A stretch of 64,000 nt of DNA from Niastella soli (GCF_017742245.1 NZ_JAGHKO010000017.1:407127-471126), one strand, 5' to 3'; shown: positions 42,444-51,949, counted from the stretch's first letter. Program-made: numbers and translations. The notes: generated by a model from the letters alone, not told the origin.

Positions 42444-43781
42444 ATGACACTTAACACCTTGGTGAGAATCCGTACTAGCGTTTTATTATTTTTATGCTTA
42501 CTGTTCTCGAGTTCGACCCTATTAGCACAAACTATCAATGCTGTATACGCAGGTACTGCGTATGAGTATGATCAAAGTTCTGACGCCGGCTCAATGGTAA
42601 GAACTGATTATGCTTTTTATTTCAGACCCAACTCCTCTTTTTGTAGTGGTTTAGACAAAGCAGATTGGCAAAAGCGGATTGACGGTACTTACTCAATTAC
42701 CGGAAATCAGTTGAAAATGAAATTCCTCAACGATGGTTCTGAAAAAATTATCCTGTTAAGTGTTACCGGCGAAACCGGCCAGTCTGGCGCAGCTACATTT
42801 GTAAGACTTAATATTTCCACTGCTGTACCTAATGGTTTTTACAAATTTGTAAGATCGAGCGGTAAAACAGATGGCTTTTATTTTACCGATGGTAAATTTA
42901 AACGTACTGCCACGCTTACCACTAACAATGGAGATGGCGGTTCTTATACTATCAACCAGGGTCAGTTAGGCCTGAAATACGACAATGGCAAAACTGCCAG
43001 CTATAGCCTCTTCAACGACAACAACCAAAAGCAAATTGTTGTTATCAATGGTGATATCTACTACCTCGATGAAGAAGAAATGGCCAAACATGGCGATATC
43101 GCAAAACCAACTACTACCACCGCCGCACCAATAGTTACTACCAGTAAATCAAATGATATTCTGGAAGCTGGAATGAACCTGATGAAAGCAGCCAACCAGG
43201 TACATGGCGGCAAAAGCCTCGACAACCTTAACTCGCTGAAAGCGGTGATGAGCACCAATAACCTTACGTTGACAATGATGGCCGATTTCAACCGTCAGAT
43301 CGTACGTTTGGAATCATCGTTGCAAGGCAATGTCATTTTGTTGGAGCAAATGGAAGGCAACAGCGGTTGGAGCTTTGATGGCACTGGTTATGCAGCTTTG
43401 ACGCCCCAACGTGTAACAGAACTGAAACGCTATCTGTATTGTGGGATCTTAGGTTTAAAAGCACCCATCCTCGAAAAATCTACCGCCACCCTGCAAACAA
43501 CGCAATATGACCTGTCGTCCATAATGGTAACAGTAAACAGCATGCGTGCCGGTTATATCATCAACAACAAGAGCAACAAACTGGAAGCATTGATCATGGT
43601 TGACCCGCTGAGTGGTACTACAACCATTACCTACTCTGATTTCAAGAAAACAGGCGGTATTATGTTACCGTATACTGAGATCATGCAGGCTGGTAAACAC
43701 GCTCAAACGATCACTTACGAAAGCTACGATCTAAACCCATCGTTCCCGGCCAATGCCTGGACGAAACCTAATAAATTTTAA
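42444..43781 (+). CDS. Exported protein of unknown function
   Basis: A 445-residue protein with a long signal peptide (residues about 8-30, ending TLLAQ). Residues 35-190 are beta-rich (YAFYFRPNSSFCSGLDKADW, GTYSITGNQLKMKF), followed by a Thr-rich linker TTTTAAPIVTTS and a C-terminal alpha/beta domain (about 240-445) with TMMADFNRQIVRLESSLQGN. The C-terminal part recalls the LolA/LppX-like half barrels attached to M16 peptidases in Bacteroidota, only weakly. No assignment made. A strong terminator follows. Confidence 0.75.
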   Translation: MTLNTLVRIRTSVLLFLCLLFSSSTLLAQTINAVYAGTAYEYDQSSDAGSMVRTDYAFYFRPNSSFCSGLDKADWQKRIDGTYSITGNQLKMKFLNDGSEKIILLSVTGETGQSGAATFVRLNISTAVPNGFYKFVRSSGKTDGFYFTDGKFKRTATLTTNNGDGGSYTINQGQLGLKYDNGKTASYSLFNDNNQKQIVVINGDIYYLDEEEMAKHGDIAKPTTTTAAPIVTTSKSNDILEAGMNLMKAANQVHGGKSLDNLNSLKAVMSTNNLTLTMMADFNRQIVRLESSLQGNVILLEQMEGNSGWSFDGTGYAALTPQRVTELKRYLYCGILGLKAPILEKSTATLQTTQYDLSSIMVTVNSMRAGYIINNKSNKLEALIMVDPLSGTTTITYSDFKKTGGIMLPYTEIMQAGKHAQTITYESYDLNPSFPANAWTKPNKF

Positions 43782-43816
43782 GTCCCAGACCTGATTGAAG
43801 GAATTAAGCTGTTTAG

Positions 43817-43850
43817 AGCATTGAGGTTCGCCTCAATGCTTTTTTTATTT
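43817..43850 (+). terminator. Terminator of the exported protein gene
   Basis: AGCATTGAGG-TTCG-CCTCAATGCT is a perfect ten-pair stem with a UUCG tetraloop followed by seven T. Confidence 0.92.
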
Positions 43851-43881
43851 TATCCGTACCTTGCCAGTAAGAACCTCGACT

Positions 43882-44760
43882 ATGATCACATATAATCCTA
43901 AAGACTGGTTTACTTTTATTTTCCGCTTTCATAAGGCTGACACCTTACGTCAATTATCGCCGCTTATTATAGCTATTTGTATATATAGCTGGGTCATTAC
44001 TTTTCTGGAACTGCATATCTTTATGCTATCCAAGAACAGCCATATTACCAATATAACTACCATGCATACGCTTCTCAGCTTCGTGATATCGATGCTGCTC
44101 GTATTCAGGACCAATACCGCGTATGACCGCTGGTGGGAAGGCCGTAAACTATGGGGCTCACTGGTGAACAACAGCCGTAACCTGGCCATAAAACTGCAAA
44201 GTATGCTGCCTGTTGAAGAAGAAGCGCACCGCGCTTTCTTTAGAAAAACAATTCCCATGTATGCCTCGGTACTGGCACATCACCTGCATGCAGAATCAAC
44301 CCGCCTGGCGCTGGATGAACAGGAACACACTGAACTGAACCTGGATAGCAATCGCCATATGCCCAATCAGGTAGCCTCCATGCTGATGCAACGGGTAAAC
44401 AGACTGTATGAAGAAGGGAAAATAAAAGGCGATCAACTGATCATCCTCAATAATGAACTACTCTCATTTACGGATATCTGCGGCGCCTGTGAACGTATCA
44501 AGAACACCCCCATCCCCTTTTCCTATAGCGTGTTCCTAAAGAAATTCATTTTCTTTTATGTAATGACGCTGCCTTTCAGCCTGGCCATTAGTCTGGGTTA
44601 CCTGGCCATACCTGTGGTAGCCTTTATATTTTATGTACTGGCCAGCCTGGAATTGATCGCTGAAGAAATTGAAGACCCATTTGGTTCTGACGAAAATGAT
44701 CTACCTATGACGAAGATGGCTTCCAACATCAAAAAACATGTGGCTGAAATTATACTGTAA
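43882..44760 (+). CDS. Bestrophin family ion channel protein
   Basis: A 292-residue membrane protein of the bestrophin (UPF0187) family, pentameric ion channels of the inner membrane. It shows LRQLSPLIIAICIYSWVITF, LLSFVISMLLVFRTNTAYDR with following WWEGRKLWG (the RTN-AYDRWWEGR block is the signature), YSVFLKKFIFFYVMTLPFSL and the C-terminal LIAEEIEDPFGSDENDLP. Length is typical. The ATG at 43882 is used; a TTG further upstream (43861) is a weaker alternative. It ends convergently, five bases from the M48 protease gene. Confidence 0.93.
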   Translation: MITYNPKDWFTFIFRFHKADTLRQLSPLIIAICIYSWVITFLELHIFMLSKNSHITNITTMHTLLSFVISMLLVFRTNTAYDRWWEGRKLWGSLVNNSRNLAIKLQSMLPVEEEAHRAFFRKTIPMYASVLAHHLHAESTRLALDEQEHTELNLDSNRHMPNQVASMLMQRVNRLYEEGKIKGDQLIILNNELLSFTDICGACERIKNTPIPFSYSVFLKKFIFFYVMTLPFSLAISLGYLAIPVVAFIFYVLASLELIAEEIEDPFGSDENDLPMTKMASNIKKHVAEIIL

Positions 44761-44765
44761 GCAGC

Positions 44766-45851
44766 CTACTCGTATATGGAATGAAAGATCGTTTTCAGGC
44801 TATCATTGGCAGTGGTTACAGCGGGCAGCTGTTGTAGCTTCGTTTCAATATTTTTTATCCGGTCTTTAAATACCGGATGCGTGCTTAGGAATGCGGCTGG
44901 TTCACCGCCACCGCTTTCTTTTTGCAACAGTTGCATCAGCCGCCTCATACCTTGCGGGTTAATATTGTTTTTTACCATCAATTGCAGCCCATTGTCATCG
45001 GCCTCGGTTTCCAGCGAACGTGAATATTGCAGTCCTTTTAAGGCATCGGCATTATTGACCACTACCGATGCTATACCCGATTGATCGCCTACAATAACAG
45101 AAAGGAACATTTGCCGGGCCATACTGCGAAAGATATTACGCAGGGAGTGCCGTAAAGCTATATGAGAAGCTTCATGGCCCAACAAGGCGGCCAGTTCTTC
45201 CGGTGTTTTCATCCGGTCCAGAATGGCATCATACACGACTATATGTCCACCGGGAATGGCAAAGGCATTCATTTCATTCGACTCCACTACAGTAATGGAA
45301 ACGGGATATCCTACATTGTAATGGAGCTGTTTATAAAACTCGTTAAGAATAGCTGTTTTTTGGCTATCGATGCGGTACTGCGATTTTACCGACTGGTACA
45401 TTTGCTCGCCCATGCTGATCTCTGATTGCTTTGAAAACCGGTTGGCCATGTTTTCACCCAGTACCGGCACCAACCATATGTAAGTCGCCAGCAACAAAAG
45501 TAAAATGATGAGGGCTATACCGCCCAGCTTTATCCAAATGTTACCCAGCACGCGGGTGGGCGCGTTTCCAAACACGCGATGATGTGAAAGGGTCTTTTGA
45601 AGGGCGTCGATCAATTGCTGGTCCCTAATACCCAGGCGTTCAATTTCCCCACTGGCATTCCGGTATTGCAATTCCCCCCCTACAACCAGTTTATTAAATA
45701 CAATAATGTCTTTTGTAAGCCAGTTCACATCCTTTTCCTGGTTTTCTTCATTGCGATAACGAATGGTGATGGTTACCGCCGATAAAAAAATAACCGCCTG
45801 ATAATAGCGGCCGTTTGCCGTATGATAGGTTGCAGAATAGGTCGTCGTCAT
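44766..45851 (-). CDS. Membrane M48 family zinc metallopeptidase
   Basis: A 361-residue protein. An N-terminal domain of about 95 residues with no known match precedes a membrane span at 110-131 and an M48 (Oma1/BepA-like) protease domain: HEASH at residues 226-230 (zinc ligands and catalytic Glu), the third ligand in SLETEADDNGLQ near 286, and FLSTHPVFKDRI. The catalytic side probably faces the periplasm. Such proteases act in envelope quality control; the target here is unknown. Confidence 0.9.
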   Translation of the reverse strand: MTTTYSATYHTANGRYYQAVIFLSAVTITIRYRNEENQEKDVNWLTKDIIVFNKLVVGGELQYRNASGEIERLGIRDQQLIDALQKTLSHHRVFGNAPTRVLGNIWIKLGGIALIILLLLLATYIWLVPVLGENMANRFSKQSEISMGEQMYQSVKSQYRIDSQKTAILNEFYKQLHYNVGYPVSITVVESNEMNAFAIPGGHIVVYDAILDRMKTPEELAALLGHEASHIALRHSLRNIFRSMARQMFLSVIVGDQSGIASVVVNNADALKGLQYSRSLETEADDNGLQLMVKNNINPQGMRRLMQLLQKESGGGEPAAFLSTHPVFKDRIKNIETKLQQLPAVTTANDSLKTIFHSIYE

Positions 45852-45930
45852 CTTGGCACTAAATTAGCTTTTAGTTGCCTAGTTTTAAATTTCAAGATTT
45901 AGTTCCTGAAAATTGCCTTCTGCTAAGGAG

Positions 45931-45967
45931 AATCGGAGGTAGGAGGTAAGAAGTCGGAGGTAAGAAG
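45931..45967. repeat. GGAGGTAAGAAGT spacer words
   Basis: CGGAGGTAGGAGGTAAGAAG then CGGAGGTAAGAAGTA, the inverted form of the CTTACCTCCTACTT words at 37552-37676. The block directly touches the -7 box of the next gene. Confidence 0.65.
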
Positions 45968-45975
45968 TATATTTG
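45968..45975 (+). promoter_or_regulatory. -7 box (TATATTTG) of the DUF4403 gene
   Basis: TATATTTG matches TAnnTTTG exactly, 26 bases before the ATG. The -33 region is made of repeat words and has no TTG at the usual distance. Confidence 0.6.
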
Positions 45976-46001
45976 AGTCTAGAAACTTTTCCCTTTCCAC
46001 T

Positions 46002-47432
46002 ATGAAACACATTCCTGGTTTCCTTCCTGTAGTAGCATTACTGATTTGTATCTCAGCCTGTAACAGCAGTAAAAAAGTAACCATTCAACCCCCAGCCGAA
46101 ACACCGGCCCGCTTGTTGCCTCCCCTGCCTTCTTCGATTATCAATATTCCCTTTAAGATCTATATGAAGCCATTACTGGCGATGATGGATTCCGGCACCG
46201 CTAAAGAATTCACCAACGATAAATGGCCCAACTATACCCAATCGGGTTGTGATTTCCGTTATAAATTCCGTTTTGTACGCTCGCCTTTTACGTTTGGCTG
46301 CGTAAACAATAAAGTGACCATCGGTTTTCGCGGTAGTTACCAGATCGCAGGCAGTAAAGCGGTGTGCGCCATGGACAAACAGGTATCACCCTGGGTGAGT
46401 GGCAGCTGTGGTTTTGGCAACGAACCCCTGCGCCGCGTCGATCTCAATATCAGTTCTGCCCTTACTTTATTACCCAATCACCAGCTGCTTACCAATACCA
46501 AATTAGACAAAATAAACGCGCTGGATAAATGCGAGGTCACCCTGATGCAAAACGACCTGACCGGTGAAATACTCGATAGTATTAAAGCCTCTGTAGAAAG
46601 CACCTGCGGTACCTTCGACAAATTTGTTCAAACCCTTAATAACAACGAGATGCTGCGCCAATGGCGCAGTGGCGGCAGCCGGGTTATTCCCATCAGCACG
46701 TATGGATTTTTGAACCTTAATCCATCTGCCTTGCGGGTTAGCAACTTCAATTTATTTCGTGATACCTTATATTTTTCAATTGGCTATAATGGGGAACCAA
46801 AATTCTCGTCGGACAGCCAGCGGCTGGTTACACACGCCGCCCTTCCGCCCATCAGCAATTCCCAATACTCCACCGGGATCAGCACTTATCTCGATGCCGT
46901 GTACCAATATAGCTTCTTTAATAAGTTGATGACCGATAGTCTGGTAAACAAGCCCTTTGAAGTAGAAGGACGCACCTTTGTGATAAAAGAGGTTAACCTG
47001 AGCGGTACCAATAATGGCAAAATACAGGTAGATGTTTCCTTCACCGGTAACCGCAAAGGGATGTTGCACCTGTCAGGCACACCTGTGCTGGATGCAGAAA
47101 AGCAGGTGCTTTCGATGCCCGATGTAACCTTTGCGCTTGACACCAAAGACATGATGGTGAATATTGCCAAGGCCCTGTTCAGGAAAAAGATCATGAAACA
47201 ACTGGCCAACCAGTCGGTACTGGATATTGCTGCGCTTATTGAAAAGAACAAGAAAGTGATAGAAGCCCGTTTAAACCAGGAAGTAACTCCCTGGATGAGC
47301 ACTGCCGGTACATTCCAGGAATTCCGGCTGATGGGGCTGCTTCCACAAAAAGATTATATTCAGATACAGGCCTATATCCGGGGCACCATGATGTTCATTG
47401 GGCAGCCGCCTACGAGTATGCTTAAGAAGTAG
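46002..47432 (+). CDS. DUF4403 family lipoprotein
   Basis: A 476-residue envelope lipoprotein: MKHIPGFLPVVALLICISAC with a lipobox (ISAC, Cys20), then PLPSSIINIPFKIYMKPLLA, VNNKVTIGFRGSYQIAG, YGFLNLNPSALRVSNFNLFR, and a C-terminal helical/beta part. SxINIPFxI near the start and two similar halves fit DUF4403, predicted to adopt the lipid-binding BPI/SMP-like fold; lipid transport is only an inference. The gene is preceded by an exact -7 box and followed by a word-rich spacer. Confidence 0.82.
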   Translation: MKHIPGFLPVVALLICISACNSSKKVTIQPPAETPARLLPPLPSSIINIPFKIYMKPLLAMMDSGTAKEFTNDKWPNYTQSGCDFRYKFRFVRSPFTFGCVNNKVTIGFRGSYQIAGSKAVCAMDKQVSPWVSGSCGFGNEPLRRVDLNISSALTLLPNHQLLTNTKLDKINALDKCEVTLMQNDLTGEILDSIKASVESTCGTFDKFVQTLNNNEMLRQWRSGGSRVIPISTYGFLNLNPSALRVSNFNLFRDTLYFSIGYNGEPKFSSDSQRLVTHAALPPISNSQYSTGISTYLDAVYQYSFFNKLMTDSLVNKPFEVEGRTFVIKEVNLSGTNNGKIQVDVSFTGNRKGMLHLSGTPVLDAEKQVLSMPDVTFALDTKDMMVNIAKALFRKKIMKQLANQSVLDIAALIEKNKKVIEARLNQEVTPWMSTAGTFQEFRLMGLLPQKDYIQIQAYIRGTMMFIGQPPTSMLKK

Positions 47433-47786
47433 TTGATCAGTTGACCAGGAAGGCTGGTTAACACGTTAACGGGTTGACAAGGTTAACAGGTTGATAGGGT
47501 TGATGAGGGAATACTGGCACAAGCGGACGCTTGCGCCAGCTAAGGGACCCTACGTTTGCGCCAGTAAGGGCCATTTCTTACATCCTATTTCTTACCTCTT
47601 ACTTCCTACCCCCTGCCTCCCAGAACAAACACCCCGTCGTATTGCTTTTTTACATCATCTGATCTACCTTAGCAGCTGGAAATATTTTTCGACCTAAGGC
47701 AACCGACCAAACTGATCCTTCGTAATAGGGATTGAGTTATGAAAAACAATTAATTAGCAAAGAAACATTCCCGCAAACCAACACCC
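47433..47786. repeat. Word-rich spacer before the sigma factor gene
   Basis: Contains GTTGATCAGTTGACCAGGAA, GTTAACACGTTAACGGGTTG, GTTGATAGGGTTGATGAGGG (inverted TCAAC family), GCTTGCGCCAGCTAAGGG and TTTGCGCCAGTAAGGG, then CTTACATCCTATTTCTTACC and CTTACTTCCTACCCCC words. No supported gene. Confidence 0.7.
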
Positions 47787-48374
47787 TTGCTAGATAACTC
47801 AAACATTTCCTCGTTACTGAGTGGCTGTCGCAAAAATGAGCGCAATAGCCAAAAGGAGCTATATTATTTGCTTCGGGGATTTGCCATGAAAATATGCTAC
47901 AGGTACACCAATGCCATGGAAGAATGCGAAGAGATTGTGAATGAAGGGTTTGTAAAGCTGTTTAAGAACATTCACCAATTTGATGAGACCAGGCAGGATG
48001 ATACCTTACTTTCACTCAAGGGTTGGTTCAAACGAATATTAATCAATACCTGCATAGATCATTACCGAAAGAGCAATTCATCTGTGGATGGCCATGTGCT
48101 TACGCATGAATCGGAAACCATTGCTGATAAAGGTGAAACTGGTATTGATATGTTATCTTACAAAGAGATCATAGAAAGCATCCGGTTGCTATCACCCGCC
48201 TATAGGGCTGTTTTCAATTTATTTGTAATAGAAGGGCTTAGCCATGAAGAAATTTCGCAAACACTGGGTATTTCAGTGGGTGCCTCAAAATCCAATTTAT
48301 CAAAAGCGCGAGATAACCTGAGAAAACTTTTGCAGAATAAAAATATTATTAAAGCGTATGTATCCCCTAGATGA
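47787..48374 (+). CDS. ECF-type RNA polymerase sigma factor
   Basis: A 195-residue sigma-70 family member with region 2 (LLRGFAMKICYRYTNAMEEC, EEIVNEGFVKLFKNIHQFDE, WFKRILINTCIDHYRK) and region 4 (SPAYRAVFNLFVIEGLSHEE, ISQTLGISVGASKSNLSKAR). It lacks other regions, as ECF factors do. The start is probably TTG at 47787, because region 2 needs these residues and no ATG is in place. Its 3' end overlaps the next gene by 17 bases. Promoter target unknown; the overlapping gene may encode its partner. Confidence 0.9.
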   Translation: MLDNSNISSLLSGCRKNERNSQKELYYLLRGFAMKICYRYTNAMEECEEIVNEGFVKLFKNIHQFDETRQDDTLLSLKGWFKRILINTCIDHYRKSNSSVDGHVLTHESETIADKGETGIDMLSYKEIIESIRLLSPAYRAVFNLFVIEGLSHEEISQTLGISVGASKSNLSKARDNLRKLLQNKNIIKAYVSPR

Positions 48375-49884
48375 CGATAACCTAGACCGTTTAAGCCGCG
48401 AAGCCGCAGAAGGTTTCGAGGTGGGAGCTAGTGCTTCCGGGTGGGATCATCTGGAACAACGCCTCGACATTGAAATGCCGAAGGAGAAGAAGCGGCGTCG
48501 CTTCCTCTTCTGGCTGTTTTTGATCACCGCCACTACCGGCGGCGCATTGACCGGTATTTTAAAATATCACCCGGCAACCCCAATTGCCAAAAATGTATCC
48601 AGCGCTTTTCCGGCAGCTGATAACACATCCCCTTTACCAGAAAATCAAACGGGCAATACCCGTACCACCAACACTAACCAGCATGAAGCAGTTACCGGTA
48701 CCCATGAAACACCGGTAACTACTGCACCCTATTCAGGAAAACAACCTATTGGTAGCAACCAGGCAACAATTGCCCCTGCTACCACTACAACAAAACCGGG
48801 TATCAACACCAGCAAGCCCGGCATTAACCAGGGGGTCGCTGCTCCGGTAACGGCATCCAACAAACCTTCCACCCAACCGGTTGAAAAACCAACGTCCCAA
48901 AAAGGATCAAAACCAGGCCGCGTACGTATACAGAAAGCGCCAGCCACATTAAATTACGCTGTTATGGCCCCTGTCATTGGTACCAGCAGGTCGAATAAAC
49001 CAGCCAAACAAAAACCAGGCAGGCGTTCCAGCAACACAACCAGCAATCAAAATAAACAAGCCGAACCAACAGTCTCTGCTAACAATAGCCCTACGTTGGC
49101 ACCTGAAAACCGCCTCACAACCGTTGACAAGACTACGAATGATGAAGTAGTAACTGCAAATCCAACTACCGGCGCCCACACTGATTCTGTAAAGAAGACA
49201 GTGGCAGCGTCTGCAGGCGATTCTACTAAACCCGTAGCCCAACAAAAGAAGAAGGATAAAATACAACAGCCATTGGAAATTGGGGCGATCGTTGGTCCGG
49301 ATATGAGTGCTGTAGCATTTGGGCCACTGTACAAACCCGGTTATAATTTTGGTTTGCAAATTGGCTACCGGTTCTCGGACCGCTGGTCAGTAAATACCGG
49401 TGTTATTTATACCAAAAAATTCTACAAGACAGATAGCTCACATTTTAAATATAAGGACTACTCAATGCCAAACATGAAAACAGTGAGTAGCGTAGAGGGG
49501 AACTGTTCTATGTGGGAAATACCCGTTAATGTGCGGTACGATTTTTCCTTTAACGAAAAACGCCGGTGGTTTGCCAGCACGGGGTTGTCAACCTACCTGA
49601 TGGATAAGGAAGATTATGATGTGTATTACCGGTGGAATGGCGGCCCAACCTATCCGCAGGATTTGTATAATGATACCAATTCAAACTACTTTTTCTCTAT
49701 ACTGAACCTCTCGGTAGGGATGGAACGTTCTTTGGGCAAGCGCTTCTCGGTACAGGCGGAGCCTTATTTAAAAATTCCCTTAACCGGATTGGGCAAAGGT
49801 GAAATGCGGATGAACAGTTATGGTATTTTATTTGCCCTGAAGTATAAGCCCTTCTTCAATAAGAAAAGATCAGACAATAAATAG
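48358..49884 (+). CDS. Envelope-spanning protein: N-terminal anchor, long linker, C-terminal outer-membrane barrel
   Basis: A 508-residue protein. Residues 1-45 are acidic and cytoplasmic-looking (MYPLDDDNLDRLSREAAEGF), a membrane span follows KKRRR at about 49-66, then about 230 residues of Thr/Pro/Asn/Lys-rich linker and from about 310 an outer-membrane beta-barrel domain (PLEIGAIVGPDMSAVAFG, NFGLQIGYRFSDRWSVNTGV, RWFASTGLSTYLMDKED, ending YGILFALKYKPFF). It overlaps the sigma factor gene by 17 bases. Layout suggests an anti-sigma-like protein that could sense the outer membrane, but an anti-sigma domain is not proved. Confidence 0.8.
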   Translation: MYPLDDDNLDRLSREAAEGFEVGASASGWDHLEQRLDIEMPKEKKRRRFLFWLFLITATTGGALTGILKYHPATPIAKNVSSAFPAADNTSPLPENQTGNTRTTNTNQHEAVTGTHETPVTTAPYSGKQPIGSNQATIAPATTTTKPGINTSKPGINQGVAAPVTASNKPSTQPVEKPTSQKGSKPGRVRIQKAPATLNYAVMAPVIGTSRSNKPAKQKPGRRSSNTTSNQNKQAEPTVSANNSPTLAPENRLTTVDKTTNDEVVTANPTTGAHTDSVKKTVAASAGDSTKPVAQQKKKDKIQQPLEIGAIVGPDMSAVAFGPLYKPGYNFGLQIGYRFSDRWSVNTGVIYTKKFYKTDSSHFKYKDYSMPNMKTVSSVEGNCSMWEIPVNVRYDFSFNEKRRWFASTGLSTYLMDKEDYDVYYRWNGGPTYPQDLYNDTNSNYFFSILNLSVGMERSLGKRFSVQAEPYLKIPLTGLGKGEMRMNSYGILFALKYKPFFNKKRSDNK

Positions 49885-49923
49885 AGCAGTCTGTTTGGAC
49901 ACACTTTTACAACTAACACCGTT

Positions 49924-49957
49924 CAGTCCCGTCAATATTGCCGGGACTGTTTTTTTT
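49924..49957. terminator. Bidirectional terminator
   Basis: CAGTCCCG and CGGGACTG pair around an ATATTG-type loop, followed by TTTTTTTT on the plus strand, between convergent genes. Confidence 0.8.
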
Positions 49958-50339
49958 ACTTCGCCTCAAACCACAGTTTCTTTTCATCGTTCCAGGTACC
50001 ATTGTAATTGATGTATAACTCCTCTCCCGCCTTAATACCCCGAACGGTCTTTATAGAAATGGTGTGGCTGTCGTAATCCATTTCGTATTCGCAGTTCGAT
50101 TTATAGGAATGGTTATATACAGGCACATAGCCCAACGCCATGCAACACTGGTCAAGGTTATCGCCCCATTCAAAGATATAATCGTGTAATAAGGTTTGGT
50201 CAATCAGCACACGGTCTTTCTGGCTCATTACGATCACGGGCGCTATTTCTACAATTGCACCGGCCTTCAGCTTTTCGGAAGTAAATACGCCCCGCCCCAT
50301 TTCCTTTGTGGGCGCTATAAATAAGCAGGGTAAAATCAT
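49956..50339 (-). CDS. SET domain protein
   Basis: A 127-residue stand-alone SET domain: MILPCLFIAPTKEMGRGVFT (GRGVF block), LKAGAIVEIAPVIV, then YVPVYNHSYKSNCEYEMDYD with the Asn-His catalytic region (here NHSYKSNC), and GEELYINYNG near the end. SET proteins methylate lysines using SAM; bacterial single-domain ones have few known targets. An upstream ATG at 50408 is in a repeat-word spacer (AATATTGAATATCGAATG) and is not used. Convergent with the OMP gene. Confidence 0.85.
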   Translation of the reverse strand: MILPCLFIAPTKEMGRGVFTSEKLKAGAIVEIAPVIVMSQKDRVLIDQTLLHDYIFEWGDNLDQCCMALGYVPVYNHSYKSNCEYEMDYDSHTISIKTVRGIKAGEELYINYNGTWNDEKKLWFEAK

Positions 50340-50343
50340 CGTA

Positions 50344-50385
50344 AATGTTGAATATTGAATATCGAATGTAGAATAATGAAGGGAA
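50344..50385. repeat. AATATTGAATATCGAATG words
   Basis: GTTGAATATTGAATATCGAA and GAATGTAGAATAATGAAG; similar words recur at 51841-51918 (AAATATTGAATGTCTAATG and ATTCAATATTCAATATT), flanking mgtE on both sides. Confidence 0.55.
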
Positions 50386-50443
50386 GAATTGGTCATCCCT
50401 ATTTTCAAATTTCCAAATTATGTATTTTCAAATTATAACTCGG

Positions 50444-50451
50444 TAAATTTG
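50444..50451 (+). promoter_or_regulatory. -7 box (TAAATTTG) close to the mgtE start
   Basis: TAAATTTG matches the consensus exactly and lies only five bases before the ATG, which would give an almost leaderless mRNA. No -33 TTG is seen at the right distance. Confidence 0.4.
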
Positions 50452-50456
50452 GGCCC

Positions 50457-51839
50457 ATGAGCATGGAAATTGAAAACGCCAAAGAGCAGTTTCTGCACCT
50501 GATCGGGCAGGAAGACATGTTACAGATGCGGGAGTTCCTGAACGACCAGAACATCAGTGATGTGGCGGAGCTCATTAACGAGTTCCCAGAATATTCGAGC
50601 CAGATCATCGGCAATATGAGTATTCACCGGGCCTCCAGCGTATTCAAAATTCTTGACCTGGCAGCCCAGAAGGAGATCATACAGGACTTACCCCCCTTTA
50701 AAACGGCCGAACTGCTGAACGAGCTCCCCGCGGATGATCGTACCGCCTTCCTGGAAGAATTACCCAGTGAGGTGGTAAAAGAGCTTATAAAACTGCTTGA
50801 TCCCGACGAACGCCGGGTAACCCTTTCACTATTGGGCTACCCCGAAAGCAGTGTGGGCCGCCTGATGACCCCCGATTATATTGCGGTTGATGTTGACTGG
50901 ACGGTGCAGGAGGTGTTGGAGCATATTCGGGAGGTAGGCAAAGACAGTGAAACCATTGACGTGATATACGTGGTGAACGACCGGGGTGAGTTTGTGGATG
51001 ACATCCGGATCCGGGAGATCATTCTGGCCAACCCTCAAAAAATGGTAGGGGAAATTATTGATAACCGTTATATCACCCTGAATGTAAATGACGACCAGGA
51101 GGTAGCCAACCAGATCTTTAAAATGAATAACCGCGTGGCCCTGCCGGTGGTTGACGATAAAAACATCCTATTGGGAATTGTGACCATCGACGACGTATTG
51201 TGGGTGGCCAACGAAGAGTTCAGTGAAGACATTCAAAAGATCGGGGGTACTGAAGCATTGGACGAACCCTACCTGGAAATGCCCATCATCAAACTGTTTA
51301 AAAAACGGGTGGTTTGGTTAATAGTGCTGTTCCTGGGGGAAATGCTAACCGCTACCGCCATGGGCTATTTTGAGGAAGAGATTGCCAAAGCCGTGGTGCT
51401 GGCCCTGTTTGTTCCCCTTATTATTTCCAGCGGTGGGAACAGCGGGTCGCAGGCTTCTACCCTTATCATTCAGGCCATGGCCGTTGGTGAGATCACCATT
51501 TCTGCCTGGTGGCGGGTCCTACGCAGAGAGATCATTTCGGGGCTGTTGCTGGGAAGCATATTAGGCCTCATTGGTTTTATTCGGGTGGTATTATGGAACA
51601 GTATTTTTCATACTTACGGTAGCCACACAGTGCTAATGGGTTGTACCGTAGGTTTTTCACTAATAGGCGTTGTTTTGTGGGGAACGGTATCGGGTTCCAT
51701 GCTGCCCATCTTATTAAAAAAATTAGGCGCTGACCCTGCCACTTCTTCTGCGCCTTTTGTGGCCACCCTTGTTGACGTAACGGGGCTGGTCATTTATTTC
51801 TCAGTTGCTTATTTATTTTTAAGTGGTATATTATTATAA
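50457..51839 (+). CDS. mgtE: Magnesium transporter MgtE
   Basis: A 460-residue inner-membrane magnesium channel. The N domain (superhelix, residues 1-130, LINEFPEYSSQIIGNMSIHR, LLNELPADDRTAFLEELPSE), two CBS domains (RLMTPDYIAVDVDWTVQEVL and GEIIDNRYITLNVNDDQEVA) and a five-span membrane domain (VVWLIVLFLGEMLTATAMGY, PLIISSGGNSGSQASTLIIQ with the conserved pore motif) are in the usual order. Intracellular Mg binding to N/CBS closes the channel in characterised homologues. Length is standard. Confidence 0.96.
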   Translation: MSMEIENAKEQFLHLIGQEDMLQMREFLNDQNISDVAELINEFPEYSSQIIGNMSIHRASSVFKILDLAAQKEIIQDLPPFKTAELLNELPADDRTAFLEELPSEVVKELIKLLDPDERRVTLSLLGYPESSVGRLMTPDYIAVDVDWTVQEVLEHIREVGKDSETIDVIYVVNDRGEFVDDIRIREIILANPQKMVGEIIDNRYITLNVNDDQEVANQIFKMNNRVALPVVDDKNILLGIVTIDDVLWVANEEFSEDIQKIGGTEALDEPYLEMPIIKLFKKRVVWLIVLFLGEMLTATAMGYFEEEIAKAVVLALFVPLIISSGGNSGSQASTLIIQAMAVGEITISAWWRVLRREIISGLLLGSILGLIGFIRVVLWNSIFHTYGSHTVLMGCTVGFSLIGVVLWGTVSGSMLPILLKKLGADPATSSAPFVATLVDVTGLVIYFSVAYLFLSGILL

Positions 51840-51949
51840 ATAATAAATATTGAATGTCTAATGTGGACGTAAAAGGTTTTCACGGCCGACGGGCAAGCAT
51901 TCAATATTCAATATTTAACATTCTGCTGGTTTTTCGTTAAATTTCATTT

